Assembly (NCBI RefSeq): GCF_014763045.1
Contig: NZ_JACTAG010000003.1
Coordinates: 248,001 to 312,000 of the forward strand
DNA from: Sulfitobacter aestuariivivens
Lineage (GTDB): Bacteria > Pseudomonadota > Alphaproteobacteria > Rhodobacterales > Rhodobacteraceae
Reading direction: 5' to 3'
Length of the DNA: 64,000 bases
Below the pieces are notes generated by a model that was not told the origin of the DNA, searched no databases, and saw nothing but the letters and a program-made list of their open reading frames with translations. This document shows, piece by piece, positions 8,090 through 16,194 of this stretch (within the stretch, counting starts at the first letter, position 1; each line of letters opens with the position of its first letter). Made by a program: the position numbers and the translations under genes.

Positions 8090-9604
8090 ATGACATCACG
8101 CCCCAATCGTTCCGGTCGCAAGGCCCGCCACGCCCAGCGGGCTGCCCCGCCTGCAGTGAACCCGGCCCCACCGGGTCAGCGGGGCGGGGCGTATCAGCCG
8201 TTGAAGACGCAGGAGATCGAGGCGATTTATCAAACGTCCCTGCGACTGTTGGCGGAGTTGGGTCTGGGTGAGGTGCCTGCCCGCTTGTTCGAAGATCTGG
8301 TGCGTGCCGGGGCCGCAATGGGGGGCGATGGTCGCGTCAGGTTACCGGCGGCGCTGGTCGAGGATGCAATCGCGCAGGCGGCAAAGCGATTTACGCTGCA
8401 TGGGCGCGATTCGGACCGGTCGATTGAGGTGGGCGGCGACGCGGTGCATTTCGGCACCGGCGGGGCAGCGGTGCAGACGCTGGATCTGGACAGCGGGCTT
8501 TATCGGCCCGCCACCCTGCGCGATCTGCATGATTTCACGCGGCTTCAGGATACATTGACCAACGTGAGCTGGTTCACGCGCTGCTGCATCGCTACGGACG
8601 TTCCCGGGATTTTCGAGCTGGACGTGAATACGGCCTATGCGCTGGTGCGCAACACGACAAAGCCGGTGGCAACCGCCTTTACGCTGGCAGAAACGGTCGC
8701 GCCGATTGTTCAGATGCTGGATATTGTCGCGGGCGGCGAAGGAGCGTTTTCAAAACGCCCGTTTCTCAAGACCCACATCAGCCCGGTCATCTCGCCCATG
8801 CGGTTTGGCGAGGACGCGGTGGATGTGGTCTATGAATGCATTGCGCACAACATCCCCATGTCCTGCATCACGGCGGCGCAATCGGGGGCGACCGCGCCGG
8901 CGACGCTGGCGGGCTTCCTGGCGCAATCGCTGGCCGAGACCCTGGCGAGCCTTGTGATGGTGCATGCGATCAGCCCCGGCTTTCCGATGGTGTTTTCCAA
9001 CTGGCCGTTGGTCATCGATCTGCGCACCGGGGCCTTTGCCGGGGGCGGCGGTGAGATTGCCGTGCTGAACGCGGCGTCGGCACAGGTGTCGAATTGGCTG
9101 GGGCTGCCATCGGGCGTGGCCTGTTCGATGACAGACGCCAAGGCAATTGATGCGCAATATGGGGCTGAAAAGGGACTGACCGCGATGGCGGCGGGCCTTG
9201 CCGGGGGCAATCTGATCTACGAGAGCTCTGGCATGACGGCATCGCTGTTGGGGGCCAGCTTTGAGGCTTTTGTGCTGGACGACGAGATGCACGGGGCGAT
9301 CTATCGCGCCTTGCGCGGTGTCGAAGTGAGCGAGGAAACGCTGGGGTTTGATGCAATTTGTGACGCGATCCTGGGCGACGGGCATTTTCTGGGATCAGCC
9401 CAGACCCATGCAGCGATGGAGCGCGACTATGTCTATCCTGATCTGGCCGACCGCGCGCAGCCGCGCACCTGGGAAGAGAATGGCGCGCGCGATATCTGGG
9501 AGGTGGCGCGCGACAAGGCGCGGGCGATCTTGGCCAGCCACCATCCGCAGTATCTGGACGCGGGGCAGGACAAGGCGATCCGGGATCGGTTCCCGATCCT
9601 TTAG
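8090..9604 (+). CDS. Non-pyrrolysine MttB-family methyltransferase
   Basis: This 504-residue protein belongs to the trimethylamine methyltransferase (MttB) superfamily (QEIEAIYQTSLRLLAELG near the start, FGTGGAAVQTLD, then a TIM barrel). The frame has no in-frame amber codon, so it is a member without pyrrolysine; characterised relatives demethylate glycine betaine, carnitine and similar quaternary amines and give the methyl to a corrinoid protein. A TTG 36 bases upstream (8054) is also in frame, but the ATG at 8090 followed by the basic segment TSRPNRSGRKARHAQR is more likely; neither has a strong ribosome-binding site. No corrinoid protein or reactivase lies in the window. The stop overlaps that of the convergent DUF3089 gene. 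Confidence 0.85.
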   Translation: MTSRPNRSGRKARHAQRAAPPAVNPAPPGQRGGAYQPLKTQEIEAIYQTSLRLLAELGLGEVPARLFEDLVRAGAAMGGDGRVRLPAALVEDAIAQAAKRFTLHGRDSDRSIEVGGDAVHFGTGGAAVQTLDLDSGLYRPATLRDLHDFTRLQDTLTNVSWFTRCCIATDVPGIFELDVNTAYALVRNTTKPVATAFTLAETVAPIVQMLDIVAGGEGAFSKRPFLKTHISPVISPMRFGEDAVDVVYECIAHNIPMSCITAAQSGATAPATLAGFLAQSLAETLASLVMVHAISPGFPMVFSNWPLVIDLRTGAFAGGGGEIAVLNAASAQVSNWLGLPSGVACSMTDAKAIDAQYGAEKGLTAMAAGLAGGNLIYESSGMTASLLGASFEAFVLDDEMHGAIYRALRGVEVSEETLGFDAICDAILGDGHFLGSAQTHAAMERDYVYPDLADRAQPRTWEENGARDIWEVARDKARAILASHHPQYLDAGQDKAIRDRFPIL

Positions 9605-10683
9605 TCGGTGTCGGCAGTCTGAGACTGGCTGGCGATGAAGGCCTTGCTGCGATCGACCGCGTTCTGGCGAATATTGGCATAAAACAGGGAATAATCGAGG
9701 ACATGGTAGTTGTCCTTGCCCAGCCGGAGCGGCACATCATCGAAGATGTTACTGGCAAAGGGCCCAACTTCGAGACGGTCCGCGTGGCATTGCGCCGAAG
9801 CGAAAGCGGGCGTCAGGGTGATTTCACCCGTTACCGACAGCGCCCCGAGGTTCTCAGAGGCGGGAACCCGCGCGCCATTTGGTTGCCAGCTGAGCGGGTT
9901 GACGCAGGGTCTGGGCCTGTCGATTTCCGCCATCTGTCCGTCGGAGCCCATGGCATTCCACGCGACATAACACCCGGTCTCGGTGGCGGTCTGGCACAAC
10001 GGGATGGCTTGTGTTGCGCCTAGAATGCCGCGCGTCGGCAGGCCGATCGCATAGGCCGCCACAAGGCGGTCGCGCAGTGGCCCGGTGCTGAACCTGTTTG
10101 TCAGCAGGGTCATGAGGTGTTGCGCGCCCTGCGAATGCCCCGCCAGGATAAAGGGTGCGCCGTCGATCTCTGTCAAAAACTGGTCAAAGGCTGTGGCGAC
10201 ATCCCGGTAGGCAAGGTCAAGTGCGGCAGTTGCAGAGGGGGCATCATCGATGAAGACCCAGAAAGTCGCCTGTCGATACTTTGGCGCAAACACAGTGCAG
10301 CACGCGTTGAACGCGCTCGCCTGCGCCAGAAGCAGGCTGCCATCGCGCCATTGCGATGCGTCCGGATCATCCAGCGGCGCGTTCCAGCCCGCGCCGGAGA
10401 TGTAGGTTGTAGGATGAACATAGAATGCTGCGACTTGCCGGGGTTCATCAACTGCAGGCAGGCCGGGAGGAACAAAGTCGGCGTTGTCGTCGGTGTCTGG
10501 GTGCGCGGCCCAAGCGGCATTTCGGGTGTAGTCCGGGGCGGCGGGAGTGCTTGATTGGAAAAATTCCTGACTGGGTTTGATCAGCAATCGGGCGCCCAAG
10601 TACCAAACCTCGTTTCTGAAGAGGGACGCCAGCCCAAAAAGGATGACAAGGACAAGGCCGATGCGGAAAAGCCATTTGGTCAT
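9601..10683 (-). CDS. DUF3089 alpha/beta-hydrolase-like protein, membrane-anchored
   Basis: The 360-residue protein has one N-terminal hydrophobic segment (WLFRIGLVLVILFGLASLF, an uncleaved anchor or signal) followed by a DUF3089 domain. The nucleophile elbow is GHSQG in FILAGHSQGAQHLM, and YVHPTTY is typical of this family. Members look like alpha/beta hydrolases, but no substrate is established. The body is probably periplasmic. It converges on the mttB-like gene with overlapping stop codons and lies downstream of the tetR gene on the same strand after a gap of about 50 bases, so it may share that transcript. Confidence 0.8.
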   Translation of the reverse strand: MTKWLFRIGLVLVILFGLASLFRNEVWYLGARLLIKPSQEFFQSSTPAAPDYTRNAAWAAHPDTDDNADFVPPGLPAVDEPRQVAAFYVHPTTYISGAGWNAPLDDPDASQWRDGSLLLAQASAFNACCTVFAPKYRQATFWVFIDDAPSATAALDLAYRDVATAFDQFLTEIDGAPFILAGHSQGAQHLMTLLTNRFSTGPLRDRLVAAYAIGLPTRGILGATQAIPLCQTATETGCYVAWNAMGSDGQMAEIDRPRPCVNPLSWQPNGARVPASENLGALSVTGEITLTPAFASAQCHADRLEVGPFASNIFDDVPLRLGKDNYHVLDYSLFYANIRQNAVDRSKAFIASQSQTADTD

Positions 10684-10736
10684 TGGAAATCTCTCATTCG
10701 GTTAGCTGAAAGGTGCAGTTCGTCGTGGCTTTCATG

Positions 10737-11321
10737 TTAGGCGGTCAGCAGCGCGATCGCCGCGCGCTCCATGTGGCTGATGTAGCGTTTCTGGGACCAG
10801 CGGCAGTCATGGCGCAGTGATTCCCAGTTGCGAACGGAGACGAGGGTCCAGAGCAGATCGGTGGCTTCTTTCTTTGAAAGCTCGGGAGAAAGACGCCCTT
10901 CATCTTGGAGCGATTCAACGACGCTTGCAGCGATCCGGCGCACGGCGGTCATGCGGTTATCCCATGCCGCGCGGGCCTCTGCGTCGCCGTCCATCATCGC
11001 CATCAGCGCTTTGCCGACGCCGTGGATCTTGGGGATGTAATTGCCCCAGACGGCCACGAATTCAGTCAGCTTGTCTAACCCCTTTGCGGGCACAACCCTC
11101 TGATCAAAAACGGTTTCTATCGCATGCACTTCGTCAAGATAACGCGTTGTGGCGACCAGCAGGTCGGCGCGGTTCGGAAAGTGCAAATAGAGCGCCTGGC
11201 GGCTTATCCCCGAAAGCTTGGCGATGTCTGACATGCGGACTTCGGTGACGCGGCCGGCCTCAAGCAGGTCTTGCGTTGATTTCAGGATGCGGGCGCGGGT
11301 GGTGAGATTTGTACTTGACAT
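10737..11321 (-). CDS. TetR-family repressor
   Basis: The 194-residue protein has an N-terminal TetR helix-turn-helix (MSDIAKLSGISRQALYLHFPNR, about residues 29-50) and a helical ligand-binding C-terminal part. It diverges from the NAD(P)-binding/DUF1772 pair. Two copies of one 17-bp palindrome lie in the intergenic region, one over its own start codon, which strongly suggests autoregulation and control of the divergent genes. A possible -35/-10 pair (TTGACG, 17 bases, TACTTT) reading leftwards would place the transcript start next to the start codon, so the message could be leaderless. The ligand is unknown. Confidence 0.9.
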   Translation of the reverse strand: MSSTNLTTRARILKSTQDLLEAGRVTEVRMSDIAKLSGISRQALYLHFPNRADLLVATTRYLDEVHAIETVFDQRVVPAKGLDKLTEFVAVWGNYIPKIHGVGKALMAMMDGDAEARAAWDNRMTAVRRIAASVVESLQDEGRLSPELSKKEATDLLWTLVSVRNWESLRHDCRWSQKRYISHMERAAIALLTA

Positions 11322-11330
11322 GGTGTAAAG
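11314..11330. promoter_or_regulatory. TetR operator, copy 1
   Basis: CTTGACATGGTGTAAAG, an imperfect copy (two differences) of the perfect palindrome 42 bases further right. It covers the tetR start codon, the putative tetR -10 (AAAGTA read on the + strand at 11327-11332) and a rightward -35 (TTGACA at 11315-11320, 17 bases before CTATTT at 11338-11343). Binding here would block both directions. Inferred from symmetry and position. Confidence 0.7.
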
Positions 11331-11355
11331 TAGAGCGCTATTTCGGTGACGTCAA

Positions 11356-11372
11356 CTTGACACGGTGTCAAG
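11356..11372. promoter_or_regulatory. TetR operator, copy 2 (perfect palindrome)
   Basis: CTTGACACGGTGTCAAG: 8-bp arms around one central G, perfectly symmetrical. It is 42 bp (about four helical turns) from copy 1, on the same helix face, and directly abuts the leftward -35 (CGTCAA on the + strand at 11350-11355). It lies 20 bases before the start of the NAD(P)-binding gene at 11393. Confidence 0.75.
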
Positions 11373-11392
11373 CTCAATGAAAGGAGACAGAC

Positions 11393-12019
11393 ATGAAAGT
11401 GATTGTGATTGGAGCCACCGGGAGCGTCGGAAAACTGGCGGTTGAACAGATGTTGAAGGAAGGGCACGACGTGACGGCCTTTGCTCGCTCACCCGGTAAG
11501 CTGGAGATCGACAACCCGGCACTGCGCCTGGTGGCTGGCGACGCTCTGAGCGTGCAGGACGTGACCAAGGCCGTGGCAGGCCATGATGCCGTGGTTGTGA
11601 CATTGGGCAGCCCGTCGCTGGTCCGGCGCATCCGGGCAGACGGAACGCTGAATGTCATTCGTGCGATGCAGGCGACAGGTGTGCGGCGGCTGATTTGTCA
11701 GTCCACTCTGGGGGCGCACGAAAGCTGGGGGAACCTCAATTTCTTCTGGAAGCGGGTCATGTTCGGCGGTCTGCTGCGGGTTCCCTTTGCGGACCATCAG
11801 GCGCAGGAACGGCTGGTTGAGGCCAGCGGACTGGATTGGACTATCGTGCGCCCGGGGTCGTTTGCCGATGGCCCTGCGACGGGCCGTTTCAAGGAAGGGT
11901 TTGCGAGCGACCTCAAGGATCTGACGCTGAAGATCACCCGCGCGGACATCGCCCAGTTTCTGTCGCGGCAATTGACGGACAGGCACTATCACCAGCGCGC
12001 TGTCGCGATCTCGAACTAG
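11393..12019 (+). CDS. NAD(P)-binding (NmrA-like/atypical SDR) protein
   Basis: The 208-residue protein starts with a dinucleotide-binding strand-loop-helix, VIVIGATGSVGKLAVEQ (GATGxxG motif), and follows the plan of NAD(P)H-binding NmrA/SDR-a proteins (DAVVVTLGSPS, RLICQSTLG, DWTIVRPG). Such proteins act as small reductases or redox sensors. The ribosome-binding site AAAGGAGAC is well placed. The DUF1772 gene follows after 12 bases, so they are an operon controlled by the divergent TetR. No substrate can be assigned. Confidence 0.85.
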   Translation: MKVIVIGATGSVGKLAVEQMLKEGHDVTAFARSPGKLEIDNPALRLVAGDALSVQDVTKAVAGHDAVVVTLGSPSLVRRIRADGTLNVIRAMQATGVRRLICQSTLGAHESWGNLNFFWKRVMFGGLLRVPFADHQAQERLVEASGLDWTIVRPGSFADGPATGRFKEGFASDLKDLTLKITRADIAQFLSRQLTDRHYHQRAVAISN

Positions 12020-12031
12020 GAGGGCGATCAG

Positions 12032-12529
12032 ATGAATACGTCAGTGATGGTGTGGGGAATGATGGGAACAGGCCTTGCAAGTGCCTTGGTCAGCGGCGTG
12101 TTCCTGTCGTTTTCGGATTTTACCATGCGGTCCTTGCGGATGGCGGACCCCGCCGCCGGGTCGCAGGCGATGCAGATACTCAACCGCGAGATTTTCCGTT
12201 CGCTCTTTATGGTGTTGCTGATTGGGTTGGTGCCTGTCGCCGCCGGGATAGGCATTGCCGTTTCGATCTGGACCCCGGTGGCAGGGACGGCGTTGATGCT
12301 GCTTGGCAGCGTTTTTTACGTCTTTGGTGTGTTCGGGGTCACGGTGCTTGGGAATGTGCCCAAGAATGAACGCCTTGCCGCGATGCCCGACGGCGGTGTG
12401 GCGGCGCAGGCCTACTGGCCAGATTACGTGCGCACCTGGGTCCGGTGGAACCACGTACGCACGCTGTTTTCCGGACTGACTGCGGGCTGTTTTGTCAGCG
12501 CGGCGCTATTGATCGCACAGGCGGGATGA
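12032..12529 (+). CDS. DUF1772 (anthrone oxygenase-like) membrane protein
   Basis: The 165-residue protein has about four hydrophobic segments (near residues 5-25, 55-78, 85-107 and 145-163) and the family signature YVRTWVRWNHVRTL near the C-terminus. DUF1772 includes fungal anthrone oxygenases; bacterial members are small integral membrane proteins, often next to NmrA-like reductases and TetR regulators, as here. It is translated from AGGAGGGCGATCAG just before the ATG. The role is probably tied to oxidation or reduction of a small aromatic or quinone-like compound, but that is family-based inference. Confidence 0.75.
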   Translation: MNTSVMVWGMMGTGLASALVSGVFLSFSDFTMRSLRMADPAAGSQAMQILNREIFRSLFMVLLIGLVPVAAGIGIAVSIWTPVAGTALMLLGSVFYVFGVFGVTVLGNVPKNERLAAMPDGGVAAQAYWPDYVRTWVRWNHVRTLFSGLTAGCFVSAALLIAQAG

Positions 12530-12547
12530 ACGCGGACATGCGTGTGG

Positions 12548-12566
12548 GGTGGGCGTTCTGCCCACC
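12548..12566. terminator. GC-rich hairpin between convergent genes
   Basis: GGTGGGC-GTTCT-GCCCACC, perfect 7-bp arms, ending one base before the gltX stop codon and 19 bases after the DUF1772 stop. It is placed as a bidirectional terminator or mRNA end for convergent genes, but has no long T tract. It resembles, in type but not in sequence, the palindromes at 53491-53551. Confidence 0.5.
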
Positions 12567-14024
12567 TTACAGGGCTGCTGCAGCGTGCAGGCGTGCCCGA
12601 ACCCGATCTGCCCCCAAGGCTTCGATCACCTCAGGTAGGCCCGGTGTGCCCTTGCGGCCCGCGAGAGCCACGCGGATGGTGGGGCCGAAGTCTTTCCATT
12701 TTAGATCATTGTCGGTGACAAATGCGTCCAAGGTGGTCTGGATCACCTCGACATCGAAAGCCGGCAGCGCGCCGAGCTTGTCGGCAATGCCGTCCAGCAT
12801 GGCCTTGGCACCGTCTTTGTGCAGATCGGGTTCAGCCTTTTCTTCGTAGGTCACGGTGTCTTCATAGAAGAAATCGAGGGCGGCGGCGGCGTCAACGAAC
12901 GTTGCCGCACGGGGGCGGACGAGGGCTGCGACCTTGCGCAGGAATGCCGTATCGGTGGTGTCATAGCCCCTGGCCTGCATAAAGGGCGTGATGTGCAGCA
13001 GGTAGTCATCCATCGACGTGTAGTCATCGCTCTGGATGATTTTCTGGTTGATCGACACGCATTTCTTCATGTCAAACACACCGTCTGAACTGGTCACCTG
13101 ATCCATGTCGAATTTTTCGATCAGTTCATCCATGGTAAAGAGTTCCTGATCGCCGTGGCTCCACCCGAAGCGGGTGAGATACACCATCAGCCCCAGCGGC
13201 GAAAAGCCTCGGTCGCGGAATTCGCTGACCGAAACAGGAATGCCTAGACGCTCCCCGTCGCGTTTGCTCATCTTGCGGCGGTCCGGTGACAGGATCAGCG
13301 GCAGGTGGGCAAAATCCGGCACCGGTTGGCCGAGTGCCTGATAGAGCAGCACTTGCTGCACGGTGTTGTTCACGTGATCGGCCCCGCGTGCAACGAGGGA
13401 AATGTGCATCAGCATGTCATCGACCACGGCGCCGAAGTTATAAAGCGGCATACCGTCGCCGCGCATGATCACGAAATCCTGCACGGTCTTGTTTGGTGTC
13501 GTGATTTTGCCGAAGACTTTGTCGGTAAAGGTTGTTTCACCCTCAAGCGGGGCTTTGAAGCGGATCACATAGGGTTTGTCGGCGGGCCACTCTGATGGAT
13601 CGCGGTCACGCCAGATGTGGGGGTAGACAAAGTGAGCGCGCTCTTTTTCGGGGAGCGCTGCGCGCAGGGCGTCAAGCTCTTCCCGGGTCGCGTAGCAACG
13701 GTAGGCCTTGCCGTCGTCCACCAGTTGCTGAACGTATGTGCCGTAGATATCCAGCCTTTGAGACTGAAAATAAGGGCCTTCCGGTCCGCCGACTTCGGGG
13801 CCTTCGTCCCAGGTGAGGCCCAGCCATTTCAGAGTATCGAGCAGGTTCTGCGTGCTGGCATCGGTGCTGCGTTCAAGATCGGTATCTTCGATCCGCAGGA
13901 CAAATGTACCGCCCTTGGCCCGGGCGTGAAGATAGTTGAAAAGCGCGGTGCGCACCCCGCCGATGTGCAGGTTACCGGTGGGCGAGGGGGCAAAACGGAC
14001 TTTGGTAGCCGCATCAGAGGACAT
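12567..14024 (-). CDS. gltX: Glutamyl-tRNA synthetase
   Basis: The 485-residue class I synthetase has the HIGH-type motif PTGNLHIGG at 16-23 and the KMSKS-type loop RRKMSKRDGE near residue 250. It charges tRNA-Glu, and in many alphaproteobacteria also tRNA-Gln as the substrate for GatCAB. Length is normal for the family and no key motif is missing. It stands alone, with about 220 non-coding bases upstream and a hairpin right after its stop. Confidence 0.97.
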   Translation of the reverse strand: MSSDAATKVRFAPSPTGNLHIGGVRTALFNYLHARAKGGTFVLRIEDTDLERSTDASTQNLLDTLKWLGLTWDEGPEVGGPEGPYFQSQRLDIYGTYVQQLVDDGKAYRCYATREELDALRAALPEKERAHFVYPHIWRDRDPSEWPADKPYVIRFKAPLEGETTFTDKVFGKITTPNKTVQDFVIMRGDGMPLYNFGAVVDDMLMHISLVARGADHVNNTVQQVLLYQALGQPVPDFAHLPLILSPDRRKMSKRDGERLGIPVSVSEFRDRGFSPLGLMVYLTRFGWSHGDQELFTMDELIEKFDMDQVTSSDGVFDMKKCVSINQKIIQSDDYTSMDDYLLHITPFMQARGYDTTDTAFLRKVAALVRPRAATFVDAAAALDFFYEDTVTYEEKAEPDLHKDGAKAMLDGIADKLGALPAFDVEVIQTTLDAFVTDNDLKWKDFGPTIRVALAGRKGTPGLPEVIEALGADRVRARLHAAAAL

Positions 14025-14246
14025 GAGAAACGCTTTCGATGGGTGGTGAGGTATCAGATCGCCGCTTCTTAAGGGAACGGGTTTGTGAAGACAATACGAG
14101 GCGGTGCGCCAGTTCGGTCCGAGCCCCGGCTACTGTCCAGCTATGTCGGGGGGTGAGGCCCTGAGAGGTCTGATAAGGCAACAAATTCAAAGGCAAAGAT
14201 TGCCCCCAAGCCCAAAACCCGCAAGAATGCGCGGCACGAGGGGACT

Positions 14247-16136
14247 ATGGAAACAATCAGCCTGACTCTTGAGATGTCGGTGGTCCTTGGGCTGCTGGCC
14301 TTCACCGTATTTTTGTTTGTCTCCGAGATCGTGCGCATCGATCTGGCGGCGGCGCTGGTCATGGTCCTTTTGGGGCTGCTTAGCCAGCTGCCGGGGTTGG
14401 GCAATCTGGCCGACGTATCGCAGTTGTTTGACGGCTTTGCCTCGAATGCCGTGATTTCGATCATCGCGGTGATGATCATCGGAGCGGGATTGGACAAGAC
14501 CGGCCTGATGTCCAAGGTTGCAGCGGTCATCCTCAAGCGGGGCGGCACGACAGAGGCGCGGATCATCCCGATCGTGTCGACCGTTGTGGGTGTCATCAGT
14601 TCGTTCATGCAAAACGTCGGGGCCGCGGCGCTGTTTCTGCCGGTGATCAGCCGGATATCGGCGCGCACGGAGATCCCGATGAGCCGCCTGCTCATGCCCA
14701 TGGGCTTTTGCGCAATTCTGGGGGGGACGATGACGATGGTCGGATCGTCGCCGCTGATCTTGCTGAACGATCTGATCGTCGCATCCAACGCCACGTTACC
14801 TGCCGGGTTGCAGATGGCGCCATTCGGCTTGTTTGCTGTCACACCCATCGGGGTGATGCTGGTTTTGACGGGGGTTTTGTACTTTGTCCTTTTCGGGCGC
14901 TGGGTGTTGCCTGCGCAGCGCAACCGGGGCGAAGACGCGGGCTCTGCCCGGTCGATGCAGGCCTATATCGAAAACACGTATGGCCTGCGGGCCGAGTTGT
15001 TCGAGGTGCGAGTGCCCGAGGGGTCGATCCTGATCGGGCAGACGCTGGCAGACCTGATGGTAGCGCATCACATGTATATTCTCGGCACCTCGTATCGCGG
15101 TCACAAGGTGATCGCACCGATGGCCGACACCTGCATCGAAGCCCCCGCGCGTCTGGCGGTTCTGGGATTGCGCCGCGTCGTGCGGGAGGAATTTGCCGAG
15201 CCTTACGGGCTTGAGATCCTGCCACAGCTGAACGTCTTTGCGGATGACTTTGCGGCCACGCAGTCAGGCGTCGCCGAAGTGGTGATCCCACCGGGATCTT
15301 CGGTGATCGGCCAGACCCCGATCGATCTGCGGCTGCGTCAGACACATGGGCTGTCGCTGCTCGCAATTCACCGGGGCGAAGAGACGATGAGCCATGTGGA
15401 AACCGAGGATCATCCCTCGACCCATATCGGGCAGGTGCCGCTGCAGGCCGGCGATACGGCGGTTGTGCATGTTCAGTGGGACAGGTTGACGCGGCTCAAG
15501 TCTGATCGGGATTTTGTCGTGGTGACCTCCGATTTCCCGCAAGAGGAACTGCGCCCGCACAAGGTCGGCTGGGCGCTGGCCTTCTTTGTACTGGCGTTGG
15601 GGCTGGTGTTGTTTTCGGACGTGCGGTTGTCGCTGTGTCTGCTGACCGGGGCCGTGGGCATGGTGCTTAGCAGGGTGCTGTCAATGGACGAGGCTTACAG
15701 CGCCGTAAGCTGGAGCACGGTGTTCCTGCTGGCGTCCCTGATCCCGCTGGGAACGGCGGTACAGAATACCGGCACAGCTAACTGGATTGCTGCCTATGTG
15801 CTGTTGCTGCTTGACGGCTGGCCGCTTTGGGCGTTGCAGGCGGGTCTTGCGGTGCTGGCAACCGCGTTCACGCTGGTGATGTCGAATGTCGGGGCGACCG
15901 TGTTGCTGGTGCCTCTGGCGGTTTCGATTGCCGTGGCCGCCGGAGGTGATCCCGCGATTTTCGCCCTCACGGTGGCGATCTCGACCTCCAATTCATTCCT
16001 TATCCCGACCCATCAGGTCAATGCGCTGATCATGGGTCCGGGGGGGTATCGGGTCATCGACTTTGTCAAGGGTGGCGGGGTGATGACAGTGCTTTTCCTG
16101 GTCGTCTCGATGGTGGTGATGAACCTGTTCTACTAG
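14247..16136 (+). CDS. SLC13-family permease with central RCK_C (TrkA-C) domains
   Basis: The 629-residue membrane protein has hydrophobic blocks at about residues 10-220 and 435-629, separated by a soluble region holding two RCK_C-type modules (for example FEVRVPEGSILIGQTL and AEVVIPPGSSVIGQTP). This layout is that of the SLC13/CitM-like anion symporters (SAC1/YbiR type), thought to carry sulfate or dicarboxylates with sodium or protons. Repeated conserved stretches QNVGAAALFLPV and MSNVGATVLLVP are the paired re-entrant motifs of the family. The start is ATG after GAGGGGACT. No neighbour reveals the substrate. Confidence 0.85.
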   Translation: METISLTLEMSVVLGLLAFTVFLFVSEIVRIDLAAALVMVLLGLLSQLPGLGNLADVSQLFDGFASNAVISIIAVMIIGAGLDKTGLMSKVAAVILKRGGTTEARIIPIVSTVVGVISSFMQNVGAAALFLPVISRISARTEIPMSRLLMPMGFCAILGGTMTMVGSSPLILLNDLIVASNATLPAGLQMAPFGLFAVTPIGVMLVLTGVLYFVLFGRWVLPAQRNRGEDAGSARSMQAYIENTYGLRAELFEVRVPEGSILIGQTLADLMVAHHMYILGTSYRGHKVIAPMADTCIEAPARLAVLGLRRVVREEFAEPYGLEILPQLNVFADDFAATQSGVAEVVIPPGSSVIGQTPIDLRLRQTHGLSLLAIHRGEETMSHVETEDHPSTHIGQVPLQAGDTAVVHVQWDRLTRLKSDRDFVVVTSDFPQEELRPHKVGWALAFFVLALGLVLFSDVRLSLCLLTGAVGMVLSRVLSMDEAYSAVSWSTVFLLASLIPLGTAVQNTGTANWIAAYVLLLLDGWPLWALQAGLAVLATAFTLVMSNVGATVLLVPLAVSIAVAAGGDPAIFALTVAISTSNSFLIPTHQVNALIMGPGGYRVIDFVKGGGVMTVLFLVVSMVVMNLFY

Positions 16137-16194
16137 GGGTGTTTTCGTGGCCAAGCCGTACGACACGCTCATCTGAACCAGCGCAGTATTCCGA

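Noticed and set aside
8090..9604. Pyrrolysine in the MttB-family protein
   Set aside because: There is no in-frame TAG, so it belongs to the non-pyrrolysine branch.
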